Assembly: GCA_049840475.1 (NCBI GenBank)
Contig: JASGKX010000001.1
Coordinates: 1,736,001 to 1,800,000, forward strand
Reading direction: 5' to 3'
Source of the DNA: JBGVSA01 sp049840475
GTDB lineage: Bacteria; Pseudomonadota; Gammaproteobacteria; Burkholderiales; Rhodocyclaceae
Length of the DNA: 64,000 nt
Positions 26,937 through 35,529 of this stretch are shown piece by piece. A program made the position numbers and the translations under genes. The stretch's first letter is position 1. Every line of letters begins with the position of its first letter. Below the pieces are notes generated by a model. The model did no database searches. It worked only from the letters and a program-made list of their open reading frames with translations, and was not told where the DNA came from.

Positions 26937-27475
26937 GTCGTGTGCGTATCGTTGGGGGCAGCATGCGCTCACGCGTCATCGACGTGCCGGAGTGAACCGG
27001 ACTGCGGCCGACTCCCGACCGCGTGCGCGAGACGGTTTTCAACTGGCTGGGCCAGGAGCTATCGGGTCTGAACTGTCTCGATCTCTTCGCGGGCAGCGGC
27101 GCAATGGGCTTCGAAGCCGCTTCGCGCGGGGCAGCCAGCGTGGTGATGGTCGAACAAGCACCGGCCGTTTTTGCGCACCTCCAAAAGACGGCGGATGCGC
27201 TCAAAGCACCGAATGTGCGGTTGCAGCGTGGCGATGCGCTAGAATTTTTGCGCGCCACGCCCGTGCGCTTCGACGTGATCTTTCTCGATCCGCCGTATCG
27301 CCAGGGCTGGCTGGAGCGCGTGGCACCCTTGTTGCCGCGCGTGCTCGCCGAGAATGGCCGCGTGTACGTAGAGGCCGAAGCGGCCGTTGACAGCTTGGCC
27401 GGGCTGACGGCCTTCAAACGCGGCAAGGCTGGGCAGGTGCACTATCAACTGCTCGCCATTGAGGACACCCCATGA
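26933..27475 (+). pseudogene. rsmD: 16S rRNA (guanine966-N2)-methyltransferase RsmD, interrupted by in-frame TGA
   Basis: RsmD methylates G966 of 16S rRNA. The gene begins at GTG 26933, overlapping the previous stop, and reads VSRVRIVGGSMRSRVIDVPE, then TGA at 26993-26995, then in the same frame TGLRPTPDRVRETVFNWLG, the normal continuation. The frame is unbroken otherwise: DLFAGSGAMGFEA binds SAM and FLDPPYRQG is the catalytic NPPY-like motif. The stop could be one C-to-T change of CGA (Arg). Re-initiation at GTG 27023 would give a 150-residue product lacking the PTPDRVRE-containing N-terminus. The overlap of its stop with coaD (ATGA) is preserved. Confidence 0.88.
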
Positions 27476-28011
27476 ACCAGTCGCACAACGCCGACATCGT
27501 CGTCTATCCGGGCACGTTCGATCCGCTCACACGAGGGCACGAAGACCTCGTGCGCCGCGCCTCGGGGATGTTTGACCACGTTGTCGTCGGGGTTGCCCAG
27601 CACAGCGGAAAGAATCCGATATTTACACTCGACGAACGTGTCGAGCTGGCGCGTGAGGTACTGTCGAGCTATTCCAACGTTGAGGTGTGCGCTTTCTCCG
27701 GGCTGTTGATTGATTTTGTCCGCAGCAAGGGCGCCCACATCATCCTGCGCGGCTTGCGCGCTGTGTCCGACTTTGAATACGAATTCCAGATGGCCGGCAT
27801 GAACCGCCGTCTGCATCCGGACGTCGAGACCGTGTTCCTCACGCCGGGCGACGAATTCATGTTCGTGTCGGCTACGATGGTCCGCGAGATCGGACTGTTG
27901 GGCGGCGACATCAGCACCTTCGTGCAGCCGACAGTGGCCGAGAGCATCCGCCGCAAGGTCGCAGCGCGCGCGCGGGCAAATCAGGGGGGAGAGCCCCCAG
28001 CATCGAAGTAA
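27472..28011 (+). CDS. coaD: Phosphopantetheine adenylyltransferase
   Basis: CoaD transfers AMP from ATP to 4'-phosphopantetheine, the penultimate step of coenzyme A synthesis. The nucleotidyltransferase motif TRGH is at residues 20-23 after VVYPGTFDPL, and the C-terminal phosphate-binding segment reads FVSATMVREIGLLGGD. At 179 residues it is slightly longer than the usual 160 because of a basic Ala/Arg-rich tail. Its ATG overlaps the rsmD stop, the common rsmD-coaD arrangement, so expression does not depend on rsmD being intact unless by translational coupling. Confidence 0.96.
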   Translation: MNQSHNADIVVYPGTFDPLTRGHEDLVRRASGMFDHVVVGVAQHSGKNPIFTLDERVELAREVLSSYSNVEVCAFSGLLIDFVRSKGAHIILRGLRAVSDFEYEFQMAGMNRRLHPDVETVFLTPGDEFMFVSATMVREIGLLGGDISTFVQPTVAESIRRKVAARARANQGGEPPASK

Positions 28012-28029
28012 CGGAAGGCAAGTCACACC

Positions 28030-28284
28030 ATGTCATTGATGATCACGGACGAATGCATCAACTGCGACGTCTGCGAGCCCGAGTGCCCCAATAACGCGAT
28101 TTCGCAAGGGGCCGAAATCTACGAGATCGACCCCAACAAGTGCACCGAATGCGTCGGCCATTTCGATGAGCCGCAGTGCCAGCAAGTCTGTCCGGTCGAT
28201 TGCATTCCGCATAACCCGGACTACGTTGAGTCGCAGGACCAGTTGATGGAGAAATTCATCAAACTCACCACCATCAAGCGCTGA
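28030..28284 (+). CDS. 2[4Fe-4S] ferredoxin, YfhL type
   Basis: An 84-residue low-potential ferredoxin. Cysteines at 9, 12, 15 and 19 (CINCDVCEPEC) and at 38, 41, 50, 54 and 58 (CTECVGHFDEPQCQQVCPVDC) form the two clusters. The insertion between the second and third cysteine of the second set and the extra C-terminal helix identify the YfhL/Alvin type. The electron partners are unknown. It follows coaD by 18 bp and is followed by a hairpin. Confidence 0.93.
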   Translation: MSLMITDECINCDVCEPECPNNAISQGAEIYEIDPNKCTECVGHFDEPQCQQVCPVDCIPHNPDYVESQDQLMEKFIKLTTIKR

Positions 28285-28294
28285 ACGCCCTCTC

Positions 28295-28322
28295 GACAGC
28301 CCCGTCGCTTGGCGGGGCTGTC
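28295..28322 (+). terminator. Strong hairpin after ferredoxin
   Basis: Stem GACAGCCCCG/CGGGGCTGTC of 10 bp with an 8-nt loop. The tail (ATCAATTCG) is not a T run, so termination may be inefficient. Confidence 0.55.
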
Positions 28323-28396
28323 ATCAATTCGTCACTTTTCCTGAAGACCGCTGCAACTTCCGCCCCCTAGCGTCGACCTGCCACTATCGCGGAGCG

Positions 28397-29149
28397 ATGC
28401 CCATGAGCGAGCGGATTGCGCTGGACGCCAACGCACTCGAACGGTTTCTGTTTGTCGTGGAAGGCGCGGCGCGCGTGCGCCAGCGTCACCATCTTCATCT
28501 GTGGGCGCGCGGCGCTTTGCAGGGTTTTGTGCCGCACGGCACGCTAGCCTGCCTCTGGGGTGACGCACGCTCCCCCCAGGCATGCGCGATGGTGTTTGCC
28601 GACGAGCCCGCGACCTTGCGCGTCAGCCTGCACACGCTCGATGCCCTGCAACGCGTGTGGCGCGAACAGTCCTGCCAGGTGGCTCATCTGCGCGCCGACG
28701 ATGGCAGCGCCACTGCACAACTGCTTGCATCCATCGGTGCCAATGACGTTCTGCTGCATGGCATGCCTAGCCTTGGTGGTGCCGTTCCGGCGCTATTCGC
28801 CTTCTTCGACGTTGGTCGTACCTCCGATGTTCACCTGGCCTATGTGTGCGAGCTCATGCTGCCGTACTTGTATGCCGCACTGGCGCATGTCGTCGCCGAA
28901 GGTGAAACCACCGACAGCGCCGACGCCTTCCGCCGGCCACGCCTGTCGCCGCGCGAGGCGCAGGTGCTGCGCTGGATGCGCGAGGGCAAGACCAACCAAG
29001 AGATCGGCAGCATCCTCGCGATCAGCCCGCTGACCGTGAAGAACCACGTGCAGAAGATCCTGCGCAAGCTGCAGGTGGCCAACCGTCAACAAGCCGCACG
29101 TCATCGCGCAACGGAGGTGACACAGACCTTGGGGCACGTCGAGTCTTGA
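28397..29149 (+). CDS. LuxR/GerE-type regulator resembling EpsA
   Basis: A 250-residue regulator with a LuxR-type HTH in the last third (about 180-240: LSPREAQVLRWMREGKTNQEIG...LTVKNHVQKILRKLQV). The N-terminal 170 residues lack an acyl-homoserine-lactone or receiver domain, and resemble EpsA-type regulators of exopolysaccharide clusters (FVVEGAARVRQRHHLHLWARG near the start). No exosortase or exopolysaccharide operon is adjacent. GGAG lies 7 bp before the ATG; a second ATG at 28403 is possible. The downstream TonB-dependent receptor is a candidate target by position only. Confidence 0.8.
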   Translation: MPMSERIALDANALERFLFVVEGAARVRQRHHLHLWARGALQGFVPHGTLACLWGDARSPQACAMVFADEPATLRVSLHTLDALQRVWREQSCQVAHLRADDGSATAQLLASIGANDVLLHGMPSLGGAVPALFAFFDVGRTSDVHLAYVCELMLPYLYAALAHVVAEGETTDSADAFRRPRLSPREAQVLRWMREGKTNQEIGSILAISPLTVKNHVQKILRKLQVANRQQAARHRATEVTQTLGHVES

Positions 29150-29397
29150 GCAACGGGATATGCCATCGACAACGCTATACTCCGGCGTTTGAGTTCAACG
29201 GCTGACAAAGTTGGACCATAACGCGCCAGCAGGTTGCATGGCGTCACGGTGGCAAGGCGCTCGGGGGCGAGAACTTCCGGGCGGGGGAGCGGGTTGCATC
29301 GTCGCGAGGCCGTTCGGCTGCGCTGCGTGTTCCTTCGACAGAGTGAGACCGGGGATCTGTGGGGTCGGCTGTCTTGTCGCGGTGTCGCCGCACCGCG

Positions 29398-31482
29398 ATG
29401 GCGCCCAGTCCGAGCCTCCGGATCGATCCTCTCGTGCCGACGACGATTCCCGCCTATCTGCCCCGAACGCTGCTCGGCTGCGCGGTCGCGCTCGCGGTAT
29501 TCGAGCCGACGCGTGTCGCGGCGGCCGAGGAGTCAGCGTGGTTCGAAGACCTGCCTACGGTCCTCACCGTCTCGCGGCTCGAACAGCCGATCAATGAAGC
29601 GCCGGGCGCGGTCACTGTCATCGACGGCGACTACATCCGCGCCACGGGCTACCGCGATCTGTCGCGTGTCTTCCGCTTGGTGCCCGGTATGCAGGTTGGG
29701 CAAGAGCGCGGCAGCACATCGTGGGTGACGTACCACGGTTTGTCGAACAACTTCCCCTCTGAAATGCAGGTGCTCATCGACGGTCGCTCGGTGTATTCGC
29801 CCACGGCCTTCGGCGGTGTCGATTGGGCCGCGTTGCCTTTGTCTGTCGACGAGATCGACCGTATTGAAGTCGTGCGTGGCACGAACTCAGTGACCTATGG
29901 TGCCAATGCCTTTCTGGGCGTCATCAACATCATCACCAAACACAGTGCGCAGGAGCCGGTCGATCGCGTGACCATTGGCGCAGGTGGGTCCGACATCGCC
30001 GATGTGCGCGCCAGCGGAGCCGGACATGCCGGGTCGATGAGCCTGCGCGCCAACGTGTCGTACGTATCCGATTCCGGCTTCGAGGACATCAACGACTCGC
30101 GCCGTGTGGCCATGCTGAGCGTGCGCGCCGATACCCGGTTGTCGCCCAGCGATGAATTGATGCTGCGCGTGGGAGGGAGTCGCGCGTACGAAGGTATCGG
30201 CTATCCGGACTCGCTCCTGAATAGCAACAAAGAACGCACCACGACGGCGTATGACTATGTGTTGCATGCCAAATGGATTCACGCGCCAACGATGGGCAGC
30301 GAATGGTCGGTGAATTACTACCATAACCAGGAGCGTGTCACGGACGAATGGATGTCGCTGGCCGAGCCGCCACTGGTGCCACGGCCAGCCTATGTTCCGC
30401 TGAACCGCAATCGCCGCGCGACGCGCGATCATCTCGAAGTACAGAACCGTTTCGAGCCGCGACCGTCGATGCAATTGGTGTGGGGCGCGGAAGCGCGGCG
30501 CGATCGTATCAATGCCGACTTTCTTTATGCCAATGGCGACCCGGAGCCGAGCGACCTGTTGCGCGCATTCGGCAATCTCGAATGGCGCTTTGCGCGGAAC
30601 TGGACCGCCAATGCGGGCGCTGCGTGGGAGCGCTACTCGTCCGAGCCCACGCACTTTGCGCCACGCGCATTCATCAACTGGAACGTCGCCGACCGACAGA
30701 CGCTGCGGGCTGGCTACGCACGTGCCTGGCAACAGCGACCCACTTTCGAGAAAGAAGGTGACGTCGTCGCCATCGATCCGGCAAGCGGCACGTTGCTGGT
30801 GCACCCGTACCTGGCCAACCCCGATCTGAAGCAGCCTCGCGTGGACAGCTACGAACTGGGCTACATCGGTCACTATCGGACCTGGCAAAGCTCGCTCGAC
30901 GTACGCATCTTCGATGAGCGCATCAAGGGCTTTCTCATCCGTGTGCCGGTGTTCGCGCAGCCGTCCCCTCTGTTGGAACCCTATATTGGCTCCGCGCAGT
31001 ACGTGAACTACGGCGCTGAAGTGCGCCTGCGCGGCATTGAATACCAGTTTCGCGCGCGGCCGTGGCAAGGGGCGGACTGGAGCTTCACGCATACGCTTAT
31101 CGACCGTCATTCGGGCGACCCCCTCATCGACGATCGCACGGCGCCGTACTCCGCCAGCTTGAGCTGGAAGCAAGACTGGGGGCGCGGTTGGACTACCACG
31201 CTGACGGGGCTGCGGATGGGGCCGCTGGCGGGTGGTGATGGATTCGTGCCGATCTACCCGTACGTGGCGCCGGCATACACCACCTACGACGCGCGCATTG
31301 CGTGGAACGGGCGATTGAGTGGTCGAAAGGTCGAAGTCTCGCTCAACGCCATCAACCTCGGACCACGCCACCAGGAGATCGCCGATCGCTCGCAGCAGGC
31401 CGCCGATGCTCGGTTCGGCGACACCGCGCCGGCCAATACGGTGTCGCGCATGGTGTACCTCGGCTTCGTGCTTGAACTCTGA
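29398..31482 (+). CDS. TonB-dependent outer membrane receptor
   Basis: A 694-residue outer membrane receptor. After a signal sequence ending near RVAAA there is a plug domain (NEAPGAVTVIDGDYI, DLSRVFRLVPGMQV, VLIDGRSVYSP, IDRIEVVRGTNSVTYGANAF, GVINIITK) and a 22-strand-type barrel ending VYLGFVLEL with a hydrophobic C-terminus. The ligand cannot be read; iron chelates, cobalamin and sugars are all possible. ATG 29398 was preferred over 29359 because it gives a shorter leader before the signal core. No cobalamin riboswitch box was found in the roughly 250 bp upstream. Confidence 0.88.
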   Translation: MAPSPSLRIDPLVPTTIPAYLPRTLLGCAVALAVFEPTRVAAAEESAWFEDLPTVLTVSRLEQPINEAPGAVTVIDGDYIRATGYRDLSRVFRLVPGMQVGQERGSTSWVTYHGLSNNFPSEMQVLIDGRSVYSPTAFGGVDWAALPLSVDEIDRIEVVRGTNSVTYGANAFLGVINIITKHSAQEPVDRVTIGAGGSDIADVRASGAGHAGSMSLRANVSYVSDSGFEDINDSRRVAMLSVRADTRLSPSDELMLRVGGSRAYEGIGYPDSLLNSNKERTTTAYDYVLHAKWIHAPTMGSEWSVNYYHNQERVTDEWMSLAEPPLVPRPAYVPLNRNRRATRDHLEVQNRFEPRPSMQLVWGAEARRDRINADFLYANGDPEPSDLLRAFGNLEWRFARNWTANAGAAWERYSSEPTHFAPRAFINWNVADRQTLRAGYARAWQQRPTFEKEGDVVAIDPASGTLLVHPYLANPDLKQPRVDSYELGYIGHYRTWQSSLDVRIFDERIKGFLIRVPVFAQPSPLLEPYIGSAQYVNYGAEVRLRGIEYQFRARPWQGADWSFTHTLIDRHSGDPLIDDRTAPYSASLSWKQDWGRGWTTTLTGLRMGPLAGGDGFVPIYPYVAPAYTTYDARIAWNGRLSGRKVEVSLNAINLGPRHQEIADRSQQAADARFGDTAPANTVSRMVYLGFVLEL

Positions 31483-31638
31483 TCAGGGCACCTTCGGCGA
31501 CAGCAAGATTGCAGGAAGCCTACATATGGCGGCATGATGAGTGCCTCGCTCTGCGGCAGGCTCAGCCATGCCGAGGACCGCATTCCTGCGCCAGACCCTC
31601 CGCCGCAACGCCCCCTGACACCAAAAAGAGGAAGCACC

Positions 31639-32748
31639 ATGCCCATGGATACGCCGCTCGCGCGGATGCTCGGCCTGCAACACCCCATCATCCAGGCTCC
31701 GATGGCAGGTGGCGGCGACACGCCAGCGCTCAACGCTGCGGTGAGCGAGGCGGGCGGCATGGGCTTCATCGGCGGCGCATACCTCAGCGCCGAGCAACTC
31801 CTGGTGGCTGCGGGCGAAGTGCGCGCGAAGACCGCGCGCCCGTTCGGCGTGAATCTGTTCGCGCCACAGCCTGAGCAGGAGGTGTCGGAAGCCGACATCG
31901 AACGCGCCATGGCGGCCGTCAGGCCCTATTACGACGAGCTGGGGCTCGAAGTACCGCACCCCGCGTTGCCCAAGAACCGTTTCGACGATCAATTCGCAGC
32001 CGTGCTCGAGAGCGGTGCGTCCGCCTTCAGCTTTATCTTCGGCACGCTGCCGGATGGCGCCGTCGCCGAACTCAAGCGCCGCGACATCATCGTGCTGGGT
32101 ACCGCGACAACGGTGGAAGAAGCGCTCGTTCTCGAACGCGCTGGCGTGGACGCCATCATTGCTCAGGGCAGCGAAGCCGGTGGGCATCGCGGCACCTTCT
32201 GGGACACCGGCTACGAGCGCGGCATGGTCGGCACCATGGCGCTGACGCCGCAGATCGTCAACGCGGTCGGTATGCCGGTAGTGGCGGCCGGCGCCATCAT
32301 GGATGGCCGTGGTCTGGCTGCCGCGCTGGCGCTGGGCGCATCTGCCGTGCAGATGGGCACGGCCTTTCTTGCCAGCGACGAAGCGGGCATTAGCGAGGAA
32401 TACCGCAATGCCATTCTGGCGGCGGCGGAGGCGGGTGGTACGCGCGTCACATGTTCATTTTCCGGGCGGCCCGCGCGTGGCCTCGTGAATCGTTTTTTGC
32501 TCGACGCCGACGTCGCGCGCACGGCGTTGCCATTCCCACTGCAGAACGCCCTGACGCGTCCGTTACGCACTGAAGCCGCTCGTCAGGGCAAGATCGAGTA
32601 TCTGTCGCTGTGGGCGGGGCAGGCGGCGTCGCTGGGGCGCCGTGGGAGTGCCGCCAATGTCGTGCGATGGATCGTGCAGGAAGCCAGCGCCGTGCTTTCC
32701 GGGCTGGCCGATTCGACACGCAAGGCGCAGGAAGACGAGACCGGCTGA
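31639..32748 (+). CDS. Nitronate monooxygenase (FMN-dependent, NMO/2-nitropropane dioxygenase family)
   Basis: A 369-residue TIM-barrel flavoprotein that oxidises propionate 3-nitronate and similar nitronates. Features: the start MPMDTPLARMLGLQHPIIQAPMAGG, the phosphate-binding GSEAGGHRG (which holds the catalytic His of class I NMOs), and GASAVQMGTAFLASDEA near the C-terminal FMN site. The ATG is preceded by AGAGGAAG. An upstream open extension to 31534 has no similarity. It probably detoxifies nitro compounds. Confidence 0.92.
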   Translation: MPMDTPLARMLGLQHPIIQAPMAGGGDTPALNAAVSEAGGMGFIGGAYLSAEQLLVAAGEVRAKTARPFGVNLFAPQPEQEVSEADIERAMAAVRPYYDELGLEVPHPALPKNRFDDQFAAVLESGASAFSFIFGTLPDGAVAELKRRDIIVLGTATTVEEALVLERAGVDAIIAQGSEAGGHRGTFWDTGYERGMVGTMALTPQIVNAVGMPVVAAGAIMDGRGLAAALALGASAVQMGTAFLASDEAGISEEYRNAILAAAEAGGTRVTCSFSGRPARGLVNRFLLDADVARTALPFPLQNALTRPLRTEAARQGKIEYLSLWAGQAASLGRRGSAANVVRWIVQEASAVLSGLADSTRKAQEDETG

Positions 32749-32776
32749 CCGGGCCCGTTGCCCCAACGTCGCCCCG

Positions 32777-33424
32777 CTAACGCAATCTTGGCAGTGCGCG
32801 AGGCAGGTCGACGACCGACGCGAGTTTCACATCCACCCACGCAGGTTTGCCCGGGCGGCGGCTGATCCACACCGTGCGCATGCCCAGCGTTTTCGCCGCG
32901 CGCAGGTTGACGGCGGAGTCCTCCACCATCACGCATTGGGCGGCCGGTTGCCCGATATGTGACAACACGCGCCGGAAGGCGGCCAGATGTGGCTTCGGTG
33001 CCAGGCGTAGCTGCTCGATGCCGAACACCTCTTCAAAGCAGTGTTCGATGCGCATGCAGCCGAGCACCGCGTCAACGTAGGCCCGCGGCCCGTTGGAGCA
33101 CACAACTTTGCGGCCCGGTAGCCGCCGGAACAGGCTGCGCACCGCCCGATCGAACACTACCTTTTCGTGCAGCGCGGGAATCTGATGCGTGTGATGCAGA
33201 AAGTGGTGCGGATCACATCCGTGATGGCGTACCAGCCCGAGCATGGTCGCGCCGTAGCGTTGCCAATAGACGCGCCGCAAGCGGTCCGCCTCGATGGCAT
33301 CCACGCGTAGTTCACGCGCGACGTAGTCGGTCATCGCCGCGTCGATGAGCGGAAAGATCTGCGCGCTGGTGTTGTGCAGCGTGTCGTCCAGATCGAAGAT
33401 CCACACGGGCGACGAGCTTTTCAT
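32777..33424 (-). CDS. HAD-family hydrolase, pyrimidine 5'-nucleotidase type
   Basis: A 215-residue HAD phosphatase of the SDT1/pyrimidine 5'-nucleotidase subgroup. Motif I is FDLDDTLHNT (about 9-18, nucleophile and acid Asp), motif II SNGP, motif III Lys in LAPKPHLAAF, and motif IV VEDSAVNL. The alpha-helical cap follows motif I. It starts 1 bp after the stop of the BioC-like gene, so the two are co-transcribed. The in vivo nucleotide is inferred only from subgroup similarity. Confidence 0.87.
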   Translation of the reverse strand: MKSSSPVWIFDLDDTLHNTSAQIFPLIDAAMTDYVARELRVDAIEADRLRRVYWQRYGATMLGLVRHHGCDPHHFLHHTHQIPALHEKVVFDRAVRSLFRRLPGRKVVCSNGPRAYVDAVLGCMRIEHCFEEVFGIEQLRLAPKPHLAAFRRVLSHIGQPAAQCVMVEDSAVNLRAAKTLGMRTVWISRRPGKPAWVDVKLASVVDLPRALPRLR

Positions 33425-33425
33425 G

Positions 33426-34316
33426 TCAGCGGGGCTCGCGCGGTTTGAACTCGATCACGGAGCGTCCGTCAGCGGTTTGCTTCGGCGCCGCCTTCCACGC
33501 ATGGCCGTAGACGACTTCGAACGTCGCTGGCAGGCGGCCATCTTTACGCAGACGTTCATACCCTTCTCGCGCGCGCGCCCATCCGGCCTTGCCGGATAAA
33601 CCGCGCGGCCGGGTGGACGCTGCGTTGGTAGCGCCCGCGTGACGCAGATCGCGCAGCAGGCTGTCGAAGTCGCCGTAGGTCAGCGTGATCGTCTGCATGT
33701 CCATAACGGGCTCGGCAAAGCCTGCCTGCACCAGCGCATCACCGATGTCGTGCATGTCGATGAAGCGATGCACGCGCTCGCCACTGCCGGCCGGCATTAC
33801 CGCGCGCAGCTCCTTGAGCGTGTCAGGCCCGAGGGTCGAGAACATCAGCATGCCGCCCACTTCGAGCACGCGATGCATTTCGCGGAAGGCCGGCATCGGG
33901 TCGGCCAGCCAGTTGAGTACGAGGTTCGACCACACCATCTGTACGCTGGCCCGCGCCAGCGGCAGGGCGGTGGAGTCTGCGCAGATATAGCGGGGATCGG
34001 TCGCCCGTGCCGCGCCGAGCAGCTTCTGAAAGAACCCACGCTCGCCTCGCGCCAGTCGTAACAACGGCAGCGCGAAGTTGACGCCAATGCGTTCGGCCTT
34101 CGGATACCGCTGCGCCAACAACGGAAAATCTCTGCCCACGCCACACCCGATGTCAACGATGCGCGCAGGCTCGTACTTGATGTAGGCAAGCCGCTCGGCC
34201 ATGCGCTGTGCAACTTCGCGTGCCAGGAATCCGGCTTCGTCAGCCTGCTGCGCGTGACGCGCGGCGCGCTCGCGGACGAGTCGGCGGTCGATGTCGAAAT
34301 CGGAGGGGTGACTCAT
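33426..34316 (-). CDS. BioC-like methyltransferase (malonyl-ACP O-methyltransferase family)
   Basis: A 296-residue class I SAM-dependent methyltransferase. The opening DFDIDRRLVRERAARHA and the SAM motif IVDIGCGVGRDFPLL are typical of proteobacterial BioC, which methylates malonyl-ACP to start pimeloyl synthesis for biotin. Further motifs: CADSTALPLARASVQMVWSNLVLNW and MLMFSTLGPDTLKELR, the latter a BioC-type post-II signature. No other biotin genes are nearby, so the role is from family resemblance. A repeat block lies directly upstream. Confidence 0.82.
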   Translation of the reverse strand: MSHPSDFDIDRRLVRERAARHAQQADEAGFLAREVAQRMAERLAYIKYEPARIVDIGCGVGRDFPLLAQRYPKAERIGVNFALPLLRLARGERGFFQKLLGAARATDPRYICADSTALPLARASVQMVWSNLVLNWLADPMPAFREMHRVLEVGGMLMFSTLGPDTLKELRAVMPAGSGERVHRFIDMHDIGDALVQAGFAEPVMDMQTITLTYGDFDSLLRDLRHAGATNAASTRPRGLSGKAGWARAREGYERLRKDGRLPATFEVVYGHAWKAAPKQTADGRSVIEFKPREPR

Positions 34317-34387
34317 GGGGTATCGGGGCGGGGGTGGGGGGTCATGATACGACAGCGATGAGGGGGATGTGAGTGGCGGTGCTGCGA

Positions 34388-34605
34388 AGGCCCTTTGTTG
34401 CTTTGGCTTTCATTTATCAACCGTGGTCACGATTGCGGGCGTTCGTTGGTTGGGATTTTGTCTTTGTCACTTCTGGTTCTATGCGGGCTGTCGTTGCTGT
34501 TGGGTGGGAGGGCGGGGCGTTATCCACTGCTGGCGGCGATGAAAGCCCTTTCTTGCCTTTTGGTTGGTTGTTCGGGCTTGGTCTCGATTGCTTAGGTGCG
34601 TTGGC
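34388..34605 (+). repeat. Element A, two diverged direct copies
   Basis: Copies at about 34388-34448 and 34543-34605, roughly 155 bp apart, share the pattern GGCCCTTT or AGCCCTTT, TTGCTTTGG-like, TGGTC-CGATTGC and a GCGTT end. A third copy lies inverted at 35431-35500, with GGTCTCGATTGCTT in common with the second. Confidence 0.6.
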
Positions 34606-34815
34606 CGGGAGTTCGCCCCGGCGGGCGAGTAACTTTCTTGTTGCCGACAAGAAAGTCACCAAAGAAGCGGCCCCACAGCATCGTCGGCCGTTGGCCGATC
34701 CCCTGCGCTGCGCGGTCGAGAAGGCGGCTGCGGAACTCGCCCTTCGGGCTCAGACAGTCCTCGCCGACGGCTACGCCGCAACCTTCTCGCCCTGTGCTGC
34801 TCGGCGACGCTGAAT
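34603..34815 (+). repeat. Element B, left arm of an inverted repeat
   Basis: Begins GGCCGGGAGTTCGCCCCGGC and continues through a perfect hairpin (ACTTTCTTGT, loop TGCCG, ACAAGAAAGT at 34632-34656) and further blocks such as GGCTGCGGAACTCG and CAGACAGTCCTCGCCGA that recur inverted at 35110-35326. The consensus resembles dispersed repeats I know from other beta- and gamma-proteobacterial genomes; this is from memory, not a search. Confidence 0.75.
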
Positions 34816-35109
34816 GGGGTGCCCACACCACGCAGCATGGTTGTTTGGGCGAAAGGCCAAAGCCCCCGTTTTTGGCTGTTCGCGCTTCAGCTAGCGCTCT
34901 CGCCAATCACACGTCGTTGTTGATCGAACAGCTTCGTCAGCGCAAAGACGGCGGATGACGCTCCGCTTCTCCGCCCGACGCACTATCCGCGACATCTGAA
35001 ACCTCGCTGCGCGGGTTGCGTGCGCTTTGCGGCACACGCACGGTGCGCCACACACGATGAAGAGGCCCTAGCTCCACGCACTTCGAGGTGTTTGCTATGG
35101 CCGGCCCCT

Positions 35110-35326
35110 TTTGAGCCGCCGAGCAACGCAGACAAGTCAGGTTGCCCGCGTAGCGGGTCGGCGAGGACTGTCTGAGGAGCGTAGCGACGAGTTCCGCAGC
35201 CGCCTGCCTTGGCGAGTAGCGCAGGGGACCCACCGAAGGTGGGCGGCGATGCAGGGGTCGCTTTCTTGGTGACTTCTTTGTCGATAACAAAGAAGTTACT
35301 CGCCCGCCGGGGCGAACTCCCGGCCG
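35110..35326 (-). repeat. Element B, right (inverted) arm
   Basis: Reverse-complement partner of 34603-34815 with many substitutions and small indels. Its hairpin is ACTTCTTTGT, loop CGATA on the plus strand, ACAAAGAAGT (35272-35296): the stem bases differ from the left copy but pairing is fully kept. Confidence 0.75.
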
Positions 35327-35529
35327 TCGAGCATCAGCAGTTGAGACTACCGTGGTGAGATCGAAACCCTCGCAGGAATGCAGTTGTCCAGCAGGCCAGC
35401 AAGGTGCCGCATTTTTCGCGGGAAAAGAGCTCCAGCCAACGTGATCAAGCAATCGAGACCAAGCTCGAACAACCAATCCTCAAACAAGAAAGAAAGGGCT
35501 TCTTCCTCAAACCACCCGCACCCCACGCA

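Larger units (their letters stand above)
34317..35529. other. Gene-free block built from direct and inverted repeats
   Basis: About 1.2 kb without a supportable gene. Short open frames exist but run through repeats and have no ribosome binding sites. It contains element A (about 34388-34448 and 34543-34605 in direct orientation, 35431-35500 inverted) and element B (34603-34815, and inverted at 35110-35326). In the right arm, A and B are separated by about 100 bp of extra sequence; in the left arm they touch. Confidence 0.7.

Noticed and set aside
29150..29397. Possible cobalamin riboswitch upstream of the TonB-dependent receptor.
   Set aside because: The GC-rich leader has no B12-box-like segment or other conserved block.
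34373..35476. Short open frames inside the repeat block as hypothetical proteins.
   Set aside because: They run through inverted copies of the same repeat, have no start signals, and the conserved feature is the hairpin rather than a protein sequence.
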